The notes beneath the pieces are model-generated. The model saw only the letters and a list, made by a program, of their open reading frames with translations, was not told where the DNA came from and did no database searches. A stretch of 64,000 bases of DNA from assembly GCF_003024235.1 (NCBI RefSeq), contig NZ_KZ679084.1:460684-524683 (forward strand), written 5' to 3'. The translations under genes were made by a program, and so were the position numbers. The stretch comes from Arenimonas caeni. Lineage in GTDB: Bacteria; Pseudomonadota; Gammaproteobacteria; Xanthomonadales; Xanthomonadaceae. Positions 42,932 through 52,363 of the stretch are shown in pieces; position 1 is the stretch's first letter; every line of letters begins with the position of its first letter.

Positions 42932-43768
42932 TCAGCCGCCGTCGCCGCCGTAGAGCGCCTTGCGCGGCGCGCCGCTCAGATCGGCCGCGAGCCTTGCGGC
43001 GACCGACGGCTTGAGGTGCTCGCTCAGGCGCGCATAGATGCGCTGGCCTTCGCGCAGGCGCGCCTCGGCATCGTCCTCGCAGCCGCGCACGACGATGACG
43101 AACTCGCCCTTGCGCTGGTTCTCGTCGGAGGTCACGCGCTGCGCGATGTCGCCCAGCGTGTCGCCCAGCACCGTCTCGAACAGCTTGGTGAGCTCGCGTG
43201 CGAGCACCGCTTCGCGCTGCGCTCCGAATTCGGCCACCAGGTCGGCAAGGCATTCCTCGATGCGGTGTGAGCTTTCGTAGAACACCAGCGTGCGCGTTTC
43301 CCTCGCCAGCGCCTGCAGGCGTTCGCGCCGCGCGCCGGCCTTGGCCGGCAGGAAACCCTCGAAGCAGAAGCGATCGGACGGAATGCCGGCCACCGACAGC
43401 GCCGCGATCGCCGCGCAGGCTCCGGGCACCGGCACCACCCGCAGCCCGGCCGCGCGCACCTCGCGCACCAGCCGGTAGCCCGGGTCGCTGACCAGCGGCG
43501 TGCCGGCGTCGGACACCAGCGCCAGGGCCTCGCCGGCCTTCAGGCGCTCGACCAGCCTCCAGGCGATGTCGGCCTCGTTGTGTTCGTGCAGCGCCAGCAG
43601 CGGCCGCTCGATGCCCAGGGCCTGCAGCAGCTGGCGCGTGTGCCGGGTGTCCTCGGCGCAGATCGCGTCGACGCCGGCCAGCACGGCGCGCGCCCGTGCC
43701 GTCAGGTCGCCCAGGTTGCCGATGGGCGTGGCCACCACGTGCAGCGCCCCTGCCTGTACCGTTGTCAT
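42932..43768 (-). CDS. rsmI: 16S rRNA (cytidine-1402-2'-O)-methyltransferase
   Basis: Methylates the 2'-O of C1402, the same nucleotide modified by RsmH. 278 residues from ATG 43766-43768 (MTTVQAGALHVVATPIGNLGD); a Met seven codons upstream is less likely. Tetrapyrrole-methylase fold motifs: ATPIGNLGDLTARA, CAEDTRHT, LVSDAGTPLVSDPG, VPGACAAIAALSVAG and FEGFLPAKAGAR. Divergent from the LpoA-like gene across 61 bases, as in many gammaproteobacteria. Confidence 0.97.
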   Translation of the reverse strand: MTTVQAGALHVVATPIGNLGDLTARARAVLAGVDAICAEDTRHTRQLLQALGIERPLLALHEHNEADIAWRLVERLKAGEALALVSDAGTPLVSDPGYRLVREVRAAGLRVVPVPGACAAIAALSVAGIPSDRFCFEGFLPAKAGARRERLQALARETRTLVFYESSHRIEECLADLVAEFGAQREAVLARELTKLFETVLGDTLGDIAQRVTSDENQRKGEFVIVVRGCEDDAEARLREGQRIYARLSEHLKPSVAARLAADLSGAPRKALYGGDGG

Positions 43769-43829
43769 GACCGCGCCCTCCGTGTGCACCGGCTATCATC
43801 TTACGCGGCAACCCATCCGGACCCCGACC

Positions 43830-45596
43830 ATGCTGCGAACCGCCCCACTGCTGCTTGCCATCGCGTTGCTCGCCGGCTGCGCCAGCGTCAGCGTGCAGCG
43901 CGAGCCCTCGGCCACGTCGACGGCACCCGCCGCCGCGCCGACGCCGGCCTCGCGCCTGGCCGAAGAAGGCCGCCACGCCGAGGCCGCCGCGGCCTACGCC
44001 GCCCTGGCCGCCGAAAGCCGCGGCGCCGCCCGCGAGCGCGCTTGGCTGCGTGCCGCCTGGCAGCACCGCCTGGCGGGCAACGAGGCCGCCGCGCGCGAGG
44101 CCTGGTCGAACGTGCCGCGGCGCCGGCTCGAGGGGCGCGATGCGCTGCTGCACGACCTGCTCGGCGCCGGCTTCCAGCTCCGGGGCGGCCGGGCCGATGC
44201 GGCGCTGGCCCTGCTCGGCCAGTCGCGCGCTTCCGTGCCGGGCGAACTGGCCGCCGACTGGCATGGCCAGCGCGCCGACGCCCTGCGCCAGCTCGGCCGC
44301 GGTTTCGACGCGGCCGGCGAGCTGGCCTGGCTGGCGGCACTGCAGTCCGGCGAGGCGCGCGTGGCGACGGTGGGTGAGATCGTCTCGCTGCTTTCGGCCG
44401 AAACCGACGCCAGCCTTTCGGCGAAGGCGGCCGCGCTGCCGACGGGCCACCCGCTCTACGCCTACGCGGGGCGCACCTTGTCCCAGCGCGGGCTGCCGCT
44501 GCCCCGCCCCTACGACCGGGCTGGCTCCACCCCGGCGCTCGACGCGCTGCCGCCGGCCGAGCCGGACGGCTACCGGCCGCCCGAGCGCCTGGCCGTGCTG
44601 CTGCCGCTGAGCGGCCCGCTGGCCACGGCCGGCCAGTCGGTGCGCGAAGGCGTACTGGCGGCTTATTACGCCGAGCCGCGGCGCCGCCCGGCGCTGCGCT
44701 TCTACGACACGGCCGCACCCGGCGGCCTGCGCGAGGCGCTGGCCCGCGCCACCGCCGATGGTGCCCAGATGCTGATCGGCCCGCTCTCGCGCGAAGAGGT
44801 GAACACCGTTTTCGCCACGCCGGAGCTGTCGCTGCCGACGGTGGCGCTCAACCGCGGCGGCAATGCGACCACGCCGGGCAGCGCGAGTTTCGCGCTGGCC
44901 CCCGAGGACGAGGGCGTCGCGGCGGCCGAACGCCTGCTCGAGCGCGGCCAGCGCCGCGTGCTGGTGGTGACCCAGGCCGACGAGAACGCGCGCCGTGCGC
45001 TGGAAAGCTTCCGCGCGCACCTGGCCGCCGGTGGCGGCGAGGTCATCGGCGAAGTGATGGTTTCGCCCGACAACCCCGACTACGTGCCGGCCCTGCAGCA
45101 GGCCGTGGCCAGCGCCGGCGGCCTGCGTCCGGACGCCCTGTTCCTGAGCCTCAAGGCCGCCGAGGCCCGGCTGCTGGCCAGCCAGGTCGAGCCGGCCGGC
45201 CTGGTCGGCGTGCCGCGCGTGGCGACCTCGCTGATCCTCTCGGGCGCCAACCTGCGCCTGGACGTCGAACTCGAAGGCATCGAATACCCGGAGCTGCCCT
45301 GGCTGATCGGCCTGCGCGGCGGCCTGCCCGACGCCGACACGCTGGGCAGCACCCTGCCGGCGGCGCAGGGCGGCGGCGCGCGGCTGTTCGCCTTCGGCGT
45401 CGATGCCTGGCGCCTGGCCAGCTACCTCGACCGCCTGGTGTCCGACCCGGGCGCGCAGGTGCGCGGCGCCACCGGCGAACTCACGCTCGACGCCACCGGC
45501 CTGGTGCGGCGCAAGCCGGCCTGGGCGGTGTTCAGCGGCGGCCGCCCGCGGCCGGCGCCCGACGGCGCCCTGCTGCCCGATGCCGGCGCGCCCTGA
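43830..45596 (+). CDS. LpoA/LppC-family outer membrane lipoprotein (PBP activator)
   Basis: A 588-residue lipoprotein with signal peptide and lipobox LLAGC (Cys17), so it should be anchored in the outer membrane. The N-terminal half is a TPR-like helical region (about 40-245, very Ala/Arg-rich); the C-terminal half (about 250-580) is a periplasmic-binding-protein-like fold ([20 protein letters not shown]). LpoA of Escherichia coli activates the synthase PBP1A from the outer membrane. The start at 43830 was chosen for the lipoprotein signal. It overlaps yraN by 17 bases, an order shared with Escherichia coli (rsmI, lpoA, yraN). Confidence 0.9.
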   Translation: MLRTAPLLLAIALLAGCASVSVQREPSATSTAPAAAPTPASRLAEEGRHAEAAAAYAALAAESRGAARERAWLRAAWQHRLAGNEAAAREAWSNVPRRRLEGRDALLHDLLGAGFQLRGGRADAALALLGQSRASVPGELAADWHGQRADALRQLGRGFDAAGELAWLAALQSGEARVATVGEIVSLLSAETDASLSAKAAALPTGHPLYAYAGRTLSQRGLPLPRPYDRAGSTPALDALPPAEPDGYRPPERLAVLLPLSGPLATAGQSVREGVLAAYYAEPRRRPALRFYDTAAPGGLREALARATADGAQMLIGPLSREEVNTVFATPELSLPTVALNRGGNATTPGSASFALAPEDEGVAAAERLLERGQRRVLVVTQADENARRALESFRAHLAAGGGEVIGEVMVSPDNPDYVPALQQAVASAGGLRPDALFLSLKAAEARLLASQVEPAGLVGVPRVATSLILSGANLRLDVELEGIEYPELPWLIGLRGGLPDADTLGSTLPAAQGGGARLFAFGVDAWRLASYLDRLVSDPGAQVRGATGELTLDATGLVRRKPAWAVFSGGRPRPAPDGALLPDAGAP

Positions 45597-45948
45597 AAAG
45601 CGCGCCACCGGCGACGCGGCCGAAACCGCCGCGCGCCATCTGCTCGAAGGCGAGGGCCTGCGGCTGCTCGCCAGCAACGTCAACTTCCGCTTCGGCGAAC
45701 TCGACCTGGTGATGCGCGAAGGCGAGTGGATCGTGTTCGTGGAAGTGCGCTACCGCCGCGACGAGCGCTACGGCGGCGGGCTGGCCTCGGTCGACCGCCG
45801 CAAATGCCGCCGCGTCGCCCTGGCCGCCCGCGCCTGGCTGGCCCGCCACCCGGAACTGGCCAACGCGCCCTGCCGCTTCGACATCGTCGCCGCCTCCCCC
45901 GCCGGCCTCGACTGGCACCGGGCCGCTTTCACCCTCGACGACCTGTGA
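45580..45948 (+). CDS. yraN: UPF0102 (YraN) endonuclease-fold protein
   Basis: A 122-residue protein of UPF0102, with a restriction-endonuclease-like fold. Visible motifs are [21 protein letters not shown] (about 40-60), including the acidic and Glu-x-Lys-like positions, though Arg replaces the usual Lys (EVRYR). The ATG at 45580 ([18 protein letters not shown]) overlaps the lpoA-like gene by 17 bases. Function is unproven in the family; a link to DNA processing is often suggested. Confidence 0.93.
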   Translation: MPARPEKRATGDAAETAARHLLEGEGLRLLASNVNFRFGELDLVMREGEWIVFVEVRYRRDERYGGGLASVDRRKCRRVALAARAWLARHPELANAPCRFDIVAASPAGLDWHRAAFTLDDL

Positions 45949-45967
45949 ACTGCCCTAGACTCGACGC

Positions 45968-47356
45968 ATGGCCGAACTGCCCGCGAACGTCGCCGAGGAA
46001 CTGACTGCCCTGCTGGGGCCGGACGGGCTGCTGCTTGATCAAGCCGAGCGGCTGGCCTACGGCTACGACAACTCGCGGCGGCAGGGCTTGCCGCTGGCGG
46101 TGGCGCTGCCGACGGATGCTGCGCAGGTGCAGGCGATCGTGCGCCTGTGCCGCGCGCACAGGCTGCCGATCGTCGCGCGCGGCCGCGGCACCAACACCAC
46201 AGGCGCCAGCGTGCCGGGCGAGGACGCGCTGGTGGTCTCGTTCGAGCGCATGGACAAGGTGCTGGCCATCCGCCCGGGCGACCGCGTCGCGGTGGCGCAG
46301 CCGGGCCTGCTCAACGGCGACCTGCAGGCGGCGCTGGCGCCGCATGGCCTGTTCTGGCCGCCCGACCCCACCAGCTCGGCCTTCTGCAGCATCGGCGGCA
46401 ACCTGGCCTGCAACGCCGGCGGCCCGCGCGCCGTGAAGTACGGCGCCACCCGCGACAACGTGCTGGCGCTCAGGGCGGTCACCGGCACGGGCGAGCTGGT
46501 CGAGTTCGGCGTGGCCACCACCAAGGGCGCCAGCGGCTACGATCTCTCGCGGCTGCTGATCGGCTCCGAAGGCACCCTGGCGCTGATCGTCGAAGCCACG
46601 CTTCGGCTCACGCCCACGGCCACGCACCGGCGCGCGCTGCGCGCGCTCTACACCGACGTCGAAAGCGCGGCGGCGGCGGTGGCGCGGCTGATGGCGCAGC
46701 CGGTCACGCCCTCGATGCTCGAATTCATGGACGGTGACTGCGTGCGCCTGGCGCGCGAGGTCGGCGGTGCCGACCTGCCGGCCGCGGCCGGCGCCCTGCT
46801 GATGCTCGAGGCCGACGGCGAGGCCGCCGTGCTCGACGCCGCCGAGTCGGCCCTGCGCCGCGCCGCCGAAGGCCCCGGCTGCCTGTCGGTGGACGCCGCG
46901 GCCAGCGAGGCCGAGCGCGAAAAGCTCTGGGCCGCGCGAAAGGCACTGTCGCCCTCGCTGCGCACGCTGGCGCCGGGCAAGATCAACGAAGACGTGGTGG
47001 TGCCGGTGTCGCGCATCCCCGAACTGGTGGCCGCCGTGCGCGCCGCCGCCGCGGCGCAGTCGCTGGCCATCGTCTGCTTCGGCCATGCCGGCAACGGCAA
47101 CCTGCACGTGAACATCCTCTACGACCCGGCCGACGCCGCGCAGGTGGCGCGCGCCGATGCCGCGCTCGAGGCGGTGTTCGACGCGGTGATCGCGCTCGGC
47201 GGCCTGGTCTCGGGCGAACACGGCATCGGCCTGGCCAAGCGCGACTTGCTGGCGCGCTCGCTGTCGCCGCCGACGCTGGCGCTGATGCGCGCGATCAAGG
47301 CGCAGTTCGACCCCGACGGCATCCTCAACCCCGGCAAGGTGCTGCCGCCGCCATGA
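45968..47356 (+). CDS. FAD-linked oxidase, GlcD/D-lactate dehydrogenase family
   Basis: A 462-residue flavoprotein of the FAD_binding_4 family. The FAD domain has VARGRGTNTTGASVP, PDPTSSAFCSIGGNLACNAGGPRAV and YDLSRLLIGSEGTL; the C-terminal domain ends CFGHAGNGNLHVNI, SGEHGIGLAKRD and FDPDGILNPGKVL. Members oxidise D-2-hydroxy acids (D-lactate, glycolate, D-2-hydroxyglutarate). The substrate cannot be told from the sequence. It is cotranscribed with yraN (19-base gap) and the UDG-like gene (4-base overlap). Confidence 0.92.
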   Translation: MAELPANVAEELTALLGPDGLLLDQAERLAYGYDNSRRQGLPLAVALPTDAAQVQAIVRLCRAHRLPIVARGRGTNTTGASVPGEDALVVSFERMDKVLAIRPGDRVAVAQPGLLNGDLQAALAPHGLFWPPDPTSSAFCSIGGNLACNAGGPRAVKYGATRDNVLALRAVTGTGELVEFGVATTKGASGYDLSRLLIGSEGTLALIVEATLRLTPTATHRRALRALYTDVESAAAAVARLMAQPVTPSMLEFMDGDCVRLAREVGGADLPAAAGALLMLEADGEAAVLDAAESALRRAAEGPGCLSVDAAASEAEREKLWAARKALSPSLRTLAPGKINEDVVVPVSRIPELVAAVRAAAAAQSLAIVCFGHAGNGNLHVNILYDPADAAQVARADAALEAVFDAVIALGGLVSGEHGIGLAKRDLLARSLSPPTLALMRAIKAQFDPDGILNPGKVLPPP

Positions 47357-47973
47357 CGCGGCCGCGCAGCGAACTGGAAGCCCTGCTGGGCGAGATCCGC
47401 GCCTGCCGGCTGTGCGAGGCGCAGCTGCCGCTGGGCCCGCGACCGGTGCTGCGCGCCAGTGAAACCGCGAGCCTGCTGGTGGTCGGCCAGGCGCCCGGCA
47501 CGCTGGTGCACGGCAGCGGCATCCCCTGGGACGACGCCAGCGGCGTGCGCCTTCGCGAGTGGATGGGCCTGGACAAGGCGCGCTTCTACGACGAGTCGAA
47601 AGTGGCGATCGTGCCGATGGGCTTCTGTTATCCGGGTCGCGGCGCCTCGGGCGACCTGCCGCCGCGCCCCGAGTGCCGCGCCACCTGGCACCCGCGCCTG
47701 CTGCCGCTGCTGCCGCGCATCGGGCTGGTGCTTGCGATCGGCCAGTACGCGCAGGCTTACTTCCTCGGCGAGACCCGCAAGAAAACCCTCACCGACACCG
47801 TGCAGGCCTGGCGCGACTACGCGCCGCGCATCATCCCCCTGCCCCACCCCAGCCCACGCAACGTCGGCTGGTTCAAACACAACCCGTGGTTCGACGCCGA
47901 GGTCGTTCCCGCCCTGCGCACCCGTGTCGCCGAGGTGCTGGGCCAGGTTTCTGCCGCGGATTTACGCGGATGA
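47353..47973 (+). CDS. Uracil-DNA glycosylase family protein
   Basis: A 206-residue protein of the UDG superfamily. Motif 1 reads VVGQAPG (43-49), and motif 2 is PHPSPRN (164-170). CRLC (18-21) resembles half of an iron-sulfur ligand set, but the second pair of cysteines typical of family 4 and 5 enzymes is not evident. It resembles a group of uncharacterised UDG-like proteins rather than Ung. The last codons (AADLRG and the stop) lie inside an intergenic repeat, so the natural C-terminus may have been replaced. Base-excision activity is predicted, not shown. Confidence 0.85.
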   Translation: MTRPRSELEALLGEIRACRLCEAQLPLGPRPVLRASETASLLVVGQAPGTLVHGSGIPWDDASGVRLREWMGLDKARFYDESKVAIVPMGFCYPGRGASGDLPPRPECRATWHPRLLPLLPRIGLVLAIGQYAQAYFLGETRKKTLTDTVQAWRDYAPRIIPLPHPSPRNVGWFKHNPWFDAEVVPALRTRVAEVLGQVSAADLRG

Positions 47974-48091
47974 ACGCGGATAGAGCAAGAGCATTCTTAA
48001 GTTCTATCCGCTCTTATCCGTGTGTATCCGTGTTCATCCGTGGCCAATCCTTCTTTTGCTCTATCCGCGTCCATCCGCGCAAATCCGTGGC
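47953..48091. repeat. Imperfect 36-bp inverted repeat with ATCCG-rich spacer
   Basis: Arms at 47953-47988 and 48056-48091 are reverse complements with three mismatches. They and the 67-base spacer share a recurring unit (GCGGAT or its complement ATCCGC/ATCCGTG) at irregular spacing. The element fills the gap between the convergent UDG-like and pgpA genes. Such CGGAT-repeat elements look like a dispersed intergenic family. The spacing is too irregular for a CRISPR array. Confidence 0.85.
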
Positions 48092-48579
48092 TAAAAAAAG
48101 TAAGCCACGAGCTGCAGCGAGCCCAGTGCGTACAGGCCGGCCAGGGCGTCATCGAGCATGGTGCCGAAGCCGCCGTGCAGTTTGCGGTCGGCCCAGCTGA
48201 CGGGCCAGGGCTTGGCGATGTCGAAGATCCGGAACAGCACCAGGCCGGCCAGCATCCAGGGCCAGCCGGCGGGCGCGGCGAAGAGCGCGACCCAGACGCC
48301 GATGAACTCGTCCCAGACCACCAGGCCCGGGTCCTCGACGCGGGTCTCGCGGATCACCCACTGCGCCGCCCAGCAGCCCAGCGCAAAACCCAGGGCCAGC
48401 ACCGACAGGTAAACCAACGGCGACAGTTCCTGCATCAGGAACCACCAGGGCAGCAGCGCCGCGATGCTGCCCGCCGTGCCCGGGGCGCGCGGCGAAAAAC
48501 CCGAGCCGAAGCCGGCCGCGATCCAGCCCAGCGGGTGCTTCATCACCCGGCGGTTGATGCCTTCGGGCGCGCGGCTCAT
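48091..48579 (-). CDS. pgpA: Phosphatidylglycerophosphatase A
   Basis: Inner membrane phosphatase producing phosphatidylglycerol. 162 residues from ATG 48577-48579, four hydrophobic helices. Conserved features are FGSGFSPRAPGTAGS (about 24-38), VVWDEFIGVWVAL and FRIFDIAKPWP with the acidic residues expected at the active site. The ATG overlaps the thiL stop (ATGA). The stop codon abuts the intergenic repeat at 47953-48091. Confidence 0.95.
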   Translation of the reverse strand: MSRAPEGINRRVMKHPLGWIAAGFGSGFSPRAPGTAGSIAALLPWWFLMQELSPLVYLSVLALGFALGCWAAQWVIRETRVEDPGLVVWDEFIGVWVALFAAPAGWPWMLAGLVLFRIFDIAKPWPVSWADRKLHGGFGTMLDDALAGLYALGSLQLVAYFF

Positions 48580-49538
48580 GCGTGCCCGCCGCTGAAATGC
48601 TGGTAGCCGTCGGCGGGCGGCGTCCAGGCCTCGCCCTCGGGCGTGTCGAAGCGCAGGCCGGCGCCCGCCACCACCCGCCCGACCACGGTGGCCGGCAGGT
48701 CGAGCGCGGCCATGGCCTGCTCGATCTCGAAGGCACGCGACGCGGGCGCGGTGAAGCACAGCTCGTAGTCGTCGCCGCCGCCGGCCTGCAGCGCCCAGCG
48801 GCGCGGTTCGTCGAAGTGGTCGGCGAGCGTGCGCGAGGCCGGCAGGCGGCCGAGCTCGATGCGGGCGCCAACGCCGCTGGCCGCCAGCACGTGGCCGAGG
48901 TCGGCGGCCAGGCCATCGCTGAGGTCGATGCCGGCGCTGGCCAGGCCGCGCAGCGCCAGGCCCGCCTGCACCCGCGGCGTCGGCCGGTCGAGGCGGTGGC
49001 GCAGCTTGGCCGAGGCCGGGCCGCGCGCGCGCCACTGCGCCAGGCCCCCGGCGGCGTCGCCGATTGTGCCCGTCACCCAGATGTCTTCGCCCGGGCGCGC
49101 GCCGTCGCGGCGCAGCGCCTGGCCGGCCGGCACCAGCCCGAACACGTTGACGGTGATGGCCATCGGGCCGCGCGTGGTGTCGCCGCCCACCAGCGCCAGG
49201 CCGTGTTCGTCGGCGAGCGCGAGGAAGCCGTCGAGGAAATCGTCGAGCCAGGCCTGGTTGGCGTCCGGCAGGGTCAGGGCCAGGGTGCCCCAGGCCGGCG
49301 CGGCGGCCATCGCGGCCAGGTCGCTCAGGTTCACCGCCAGGGCCTTGTGGCCGATGTCGGCCGGCGCGGTGTCGTCGGGGAAATGCACGCCGGCCACCAG
49401 CGTGTCGCAGCTCACCGCGAGCTCATGGCCCGGCGGCGGCGCCAGCAGCGCGGCGTCGTCGCCGATGCCCAGCACCACGTCGTCGCGGCGCCCGGCGCGG
49501 GCGCGGATGCGTTCGATCAGGGCGAACTCGCCCGGCAT
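48576..49538 (-). CDS. thiL: Thiamine-monophosphate kinase
   Basis: Phosphorylates thiamine monophosphate to the active diphosphate. 320 residues. The PurM-like fold shows GIGDDAALLAPPPG (about 24-37), VSCDTLVAGVHFP, KALAVNLSDLAAM, and VGGDTTRGP; GIDLSDGLAADLGH supplies C-terminal substrate contacts. Start overlaps the nusB stop by one base (TGATG). The nusB-thiL-pgpA order is standard. Confidence 0.96.
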   Translation of the reverse strand: MPGEFALIERIRARAGRRDDVVLGIGDDAALLAPPPGHELAVSCDTLVAGVHFPDDTAPADIGHKALAVNLSDLAAMAAAPAWGTLALTLPDANQAWLDDFLDGFLALADEHGLALVGGDTTRGPMAITVNVFGLVPAGQALRRDGARPGEDIWVTGTIGDAAGGLAQWRARGPASAKLRHRLDRPTPRVQAGLALRGLASAGIDLSDGLAADLGHVLAASGVGARIELGRLPASRTLADHFDEPRRWALQAGGGDDYELCFTAPASRAFEIEQAMAALDLPATVVGRVVAGAGLRFDTPEGEAWTPPADGYQHFSGGHA

Positions 49539-49999
49539 CAGGACCGGCGGGCGGCCTGCGCCTCGGCCGCGCGCCAGGCGGCGGCGGCGTGGTCGAGCAC
49601 GCCGTTGACGTAGGTGTGGCCGTGCTCGGAGCCGAAGCGCTTGGTGGTTTCGATGGCCTCGTTGATCACCACGCGGTAGGGCACGTCCGGGCGGTGGCGC
49701 AGCTCATAGGCGGCGATGCGCAGCACCGCGCGCTCGATCGGGTCGACCTGGTCGATGGTGCGGTCGAGGAAGGCGGCCAGCGCCTCGTCGAGCGCGCCCA
49801 GGTTTCTCTCGACGCCGCGAACCAGGTCCTCGAAGTATTCGAGGTCGGCCACTTCCATGTCCTGCTCGGCGCGGAACTGCTCGATCACCTTGCCGATGGC
49901 GGTGTTCGACATCTGCCAGGCGTACAGGGCCTGCAGTGCGCGGCGGCGGGCGCGCGAACGCGCGTGCGGGTCGATGCCGTCGGGACGGGTGTTCTTCAT
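49538..49999 (-). CDS. nusB: Transcription antitermination factor NusB
   Basis: RNA-binding factor that joins NusE in antitermination, chiefly at rRNA operons. 153 residues from ATG 49997-49999, overlapping the ribH stop as ATGA. All-helical fold with an Arg-rich N-terminus ([16 protein letters not shown]), [23 protein letters not shown] and [15 protein letters not shown], the family signature. Confidence 0.96.
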   Translation of the reverse strand: MKNTRPDGIDPHARSRARRRALQALYAWQMSNTAIGKVIEQFRAEQDMEVADLEYFEDLVRGVERNLGALDEALAAFLDRTIDQVDPIERAVLRIAAYELRHRPDVPYRVVINEAIETTKRFGSEHGHTYVNGVLDHAAAAWRAAEAQAARRS

Positions 50000-50463
50000 G
50001 CCAGCTTTCCGATCAGGTTGGCCATTTCGATGATCACCAGGGCCGCTTCCTCGCCCTTGTTGCCGTGGCTGCCGCCGGCGCGGGCCTCGGCGTCGGAGTA
50101 TTCGTCCACCGCCAGCACGCCGTTGGCCACCGGCACGCCGGTGTCGAGCGCCACGCGCATCAGGCCGCGGGCGCACTCGTCGGCCACCTGCTCGAAGTGG
50201 CGGGTATCGCCGCGCACCACGCAGCCCAGGGCGACGATGCCGGCGTAGCCGACCCGGTCCAGGGCGCTGGCGGCGGCCACGGGCAGTTCCCAGGCGCCGG
50301 GCACGCGGATCAGGTCCACGGACTCGTCGGCTACGCCGTTGGCTGCGAACGCGCGGCGCGCGCCGTCGACCAGCGCGTCGGTGATGCGCGGGTTCCAGCG
50401 GCTGGCGAGGATGGCGTAGCGGGCGCCGGCAGGGCTGCGGACGTCTCCTTCGAAGTGGGGCAT
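49996..50463 (-). CDS. ribH: 6,7-dimethyl-8-ribityllumazine synthase
   Basis: Condenses the RibA/RibD-derived pyrimidine with dihydroxybutanone phosphate to form lumazine. 155 residues, family length. Conserved [19 protein letters not shown] (20-38), VPGAWELP (about 54-61), and the phosphate-binding [10 protein letters not shown] with catalytic His. It follows ribB after a 125-base gap holding an inverted repeat. Confidence 0.97.
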   Translation of the reverse strand: MPHFEGDVRSPAGARYAILASRWNPRITDALVDGARRAFAANGVADESVDLIRVPGAWELPVAAASALDRVGYAGIVALGCVVRGDTRHFEQVADECARGLMRVALDTGVPVANGVLAVDEYSDAEARAGGSHGNKGEEAALVIIEMANLIGKLA

Positions 50464-50511
50464 GGGGTGGGGACCTGGGAAATGGCCGTCAGTTTACCGC
50501 GGGAGGGACCC

Positions 50512-50583
50512 GGGGACGGAGGTAATTTCCCACGGGGATCATCCGGGAGCCCGTGCCACCAGGGGGAAATTACCTCCGTCCCC
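50512..50583. repeat. REP-like inverted repeat, 20-bp perfect arms
   Basis: Arms at 50512-50531 and 50564-50583 are perfect reverse complements with GGGGAC at the outer ends, separated by 32 bases. It lies between ribB and ribH on the same operon strand, 6 bases past the ribB stop, so transcripts would carry it as a hairpin. The cap is shared with the repeat at 20189-20260, while the inner arm sequences differ. Confidence 0.85.
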
Positions 50584-50588
50584 TGCCT

Positions 50589-51671
50589 TTACACGTACTC
50601 GACGACCTCCAGGCCGTAGCCGGCCAGGCCGACCTGGCGGCGCGGGGTGCCCAGCACCCGCAGCTTGCCCAGGCCCAGGTCGTGCAGGATCTGCGCGCCG
50701 GCGCCGTTGCGGCGCCACTCGCGGGCACGCGGGGCCTCGGGCACGGCGGTCTCGGTGATGCGCGCGAGCAGGTCGTCGGGCGTCAGCGGCTCGCTGAGCA
50801 CCACCACCACGCCCTCGCCCGCCGCCGCCACCGCGGCCAGGGCCTCGCCGGTGGCCACGCCGAAGTCGGCGCGCTGCCAGTGCAGGGCGTCGGACAGCGG
50901 GTTCTTCACGTGCACGCGCACGAGCGTGGGCGTTTCGGCCCGGGGCTGGCCGAGCACGAGGGCGAAATGCAGGTCGCGGCTCAGGCGGTCGCGGTAGGTC
51001 ACCAGCCGGAAGCGGCCGTGCACCGTGGGGATCTCGCGCTCGTCCACGCGCTCGACCGTGTGTTCGGTCTCGAGCCGGTAGCGGATCAGCTCCTCGATCG
51101 AGCCAATCTTCAGGCCGTGCTCGGCGGCGAACTTCTCCAGCTCCGGCCGGCGGGCCATCGAGCCGTCGGGGTTGAGGATCTCCACCAGCACGCCGGCCGG
51201 CTCGAAGCCCGCCAGCAGGGCCAGGTCGCTGGCCGCCTCGGTGTGGCCGCTGCGGGTGAGCACGCCGCCGGGCTGGGCCATCAGCGGGAAGATGTGGCCC
51301 GGCTGGGTCAGGTCGTCGGGGCTGGCGTCGGGTCGCACCGCGGTGCGGATGGTGTGGGCGCGGTCGTAGGCGCTGATGCCGGTGGTGACGCCCTCGGCGG
51401 CCTCGATGCTGACGGTGAAATTGGTGTGGTAGGGCGAGTTGTTGTCGCGCACCATCGGGCCCAGGCCCAGCTGGCGGCAGCGCTCGCGGGTGAGCGAGAG
51501 GCAGACCAGGCCGCGCGCGTGCGTGACCATGAAGTTGATGTCGCCGGGCTTGACCAGTTCGGCGGCCATGATCAGGTCGCCCTCGTTCTCGCGGTCCTCG
51601 TCGTCGACCACCACGACCATGCGGCCCTGGCGCAGCTCCTCGAGCAACTCGGGAATGGATGCAAAGCTCAT
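50589..51671 (-). CDS. ribB: 3,4-dihydroxy-2-butanone-4-phosphate synthase with degenerate RibA-like domain (RibBX)
   Basis: Makes the four-carbon riboflavin precursor from ribulose 5-phosphate. The N-terminal RibB domain (about 1-200) is complete: [10 protein letters not shown] (23-32), [11 protein letters not shown] and the [13 protein letters not shown] segment. Residues about 210-360 align in outline with GTP cyclohydrolase II ([16 protein letters not shown]) but lack the three zinc cysteines; [19 protein letters not shown] stands where they should be. That matches the RibBX type, for example in Shewanella, where this half has no cyclohydrolase activity. A separate RibA is therefore expected elsewhere in the genome. 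Confidence 0.95.
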   Translation of the reverse strand: MSFASIPELLEELRQGRMVVVVDDEDRENEGDLIMAAELVKPGDINFMVTHARGLVCLSLTRERCRQLGLGPMVRDNNSPYHTNFTVSIEAAEGVTTGISAYDRAHTIRTAVRPDASPDDLTQPGHIFPLMAQPGGVLTRSGHTEAASDLALLAGFEPAGVLVEILNPDGSMARRPELEKFAAEHGLKIGSIEELIRYRLETEHTVERVDEREIPTVHGRFRLVTYRDRLSRDLHFALVLGQPRAETPTLVRVHVKNPLSDALHWQRADFGVATGEALAAVAAAGEGVVVVLSEPLTPDDLLARITETAVPEAPRAREWRRNGAGAQILHDLGLGKLRVLGTPRRQVGLAGYGLEVVEYV

Positions 51672-52273
51672 GATTGCTCCTCGCGCGCGGCCAGCAGCCG
51701 CTCCACGTAGCGGGCGACGGTATCGACCTCGAGATTGACCGGATCGCCCGGCTTCGTTTCGCCGAAGGCGGTGTGGGCGACGGTGTGCGGCACGAGGTTG
51801 ACCTCGAAGCCGCCGGCATCGACGGCGTTGACGGTGAGGCTGGTGCCGTCGACGGCGATCGACCCCTTCACCGCGACGTAGCGCAGCACCGACGGCGGCG
51901 CGCCGAAGCGCCAGCGCTGGCTGCGGCCGTCGTCCCAGACCTTCTCGACGCGTCCGACGGCGTCGACGTGGCCGGAGACGAGGTGGCCGCCGAGGCGGTC
52001 GGTGGGCAGCAGCGAGCGCTCGAGGTTCACGGCGGCACCAATGGCCAGGGAACCGAGTTTGGTCAGCGCCAGGGTTTCGTTGGACACGTCGGCGTCCCAG
52101 CCTTCGTCGTCCCAGGCCACCACGGTCAGGCAGCAGCCGCTGACGGCGATCGACTCGCCCAGGGCGATGTCGTCGTGGGCCAGGCTGCCCCAGGAGAACC
52201 GCAGGCGCTGGTCGCCGCCGCGGGCTTCGCGCGCCAGCAGCCGCCCCACCGATTGGATCAATCCCGTGAACAT
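51668..52273 (-). CDS. ribE: Riboflavin synthase
   Basis: Dismutates two lumazines to riboflavin and a pyrimidine. 201 residues with two lumazine-binding barrels; the N-terminus [10 protein letters not shown] and VSGCCLTVV / [11 protein letters not shown] repeats are diagnostic, as is [10 protein letters not shown]. The stop overlaps the ribB start as ATGA. Named ribE here in the proteobacterial sense (ribC in some schemes). Confidence 0.96.
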   Translation of the reverse strand: MFTGLIQSVGRLLAREARGGDQRLRFSWGSLAHDDIALGESIAVSGCCLTVVAWDDEGWDADVSNETLALTKLGSLAIGAAVNLERSLLPTDRLGGHLVSGHVDAVGRVEKVWDDGRSQRWRFGAPPSVLRYVAVKGSIAVDGTSLTVNAVDAGGFEVNLVPHTVAHTAFGETKPGDPVNLEVDTVARYVERLLAAREEQS

Positions 52274-52363
52274 CCCGTCACCTGCACGTCCGGCCAGCGC
52301 CGGGGACCCACCATTCTACCCGCCCCGCCCGGGGCCACCGGGCAACCCGCCGCAACGAACCGT

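Noticed and set aside
47953-48091. CRISPR-like repeats
   Set aside because: The CGGAT units are short, vary in spacing and are arranged as an inverted repeat, with no spacers or cas genes.
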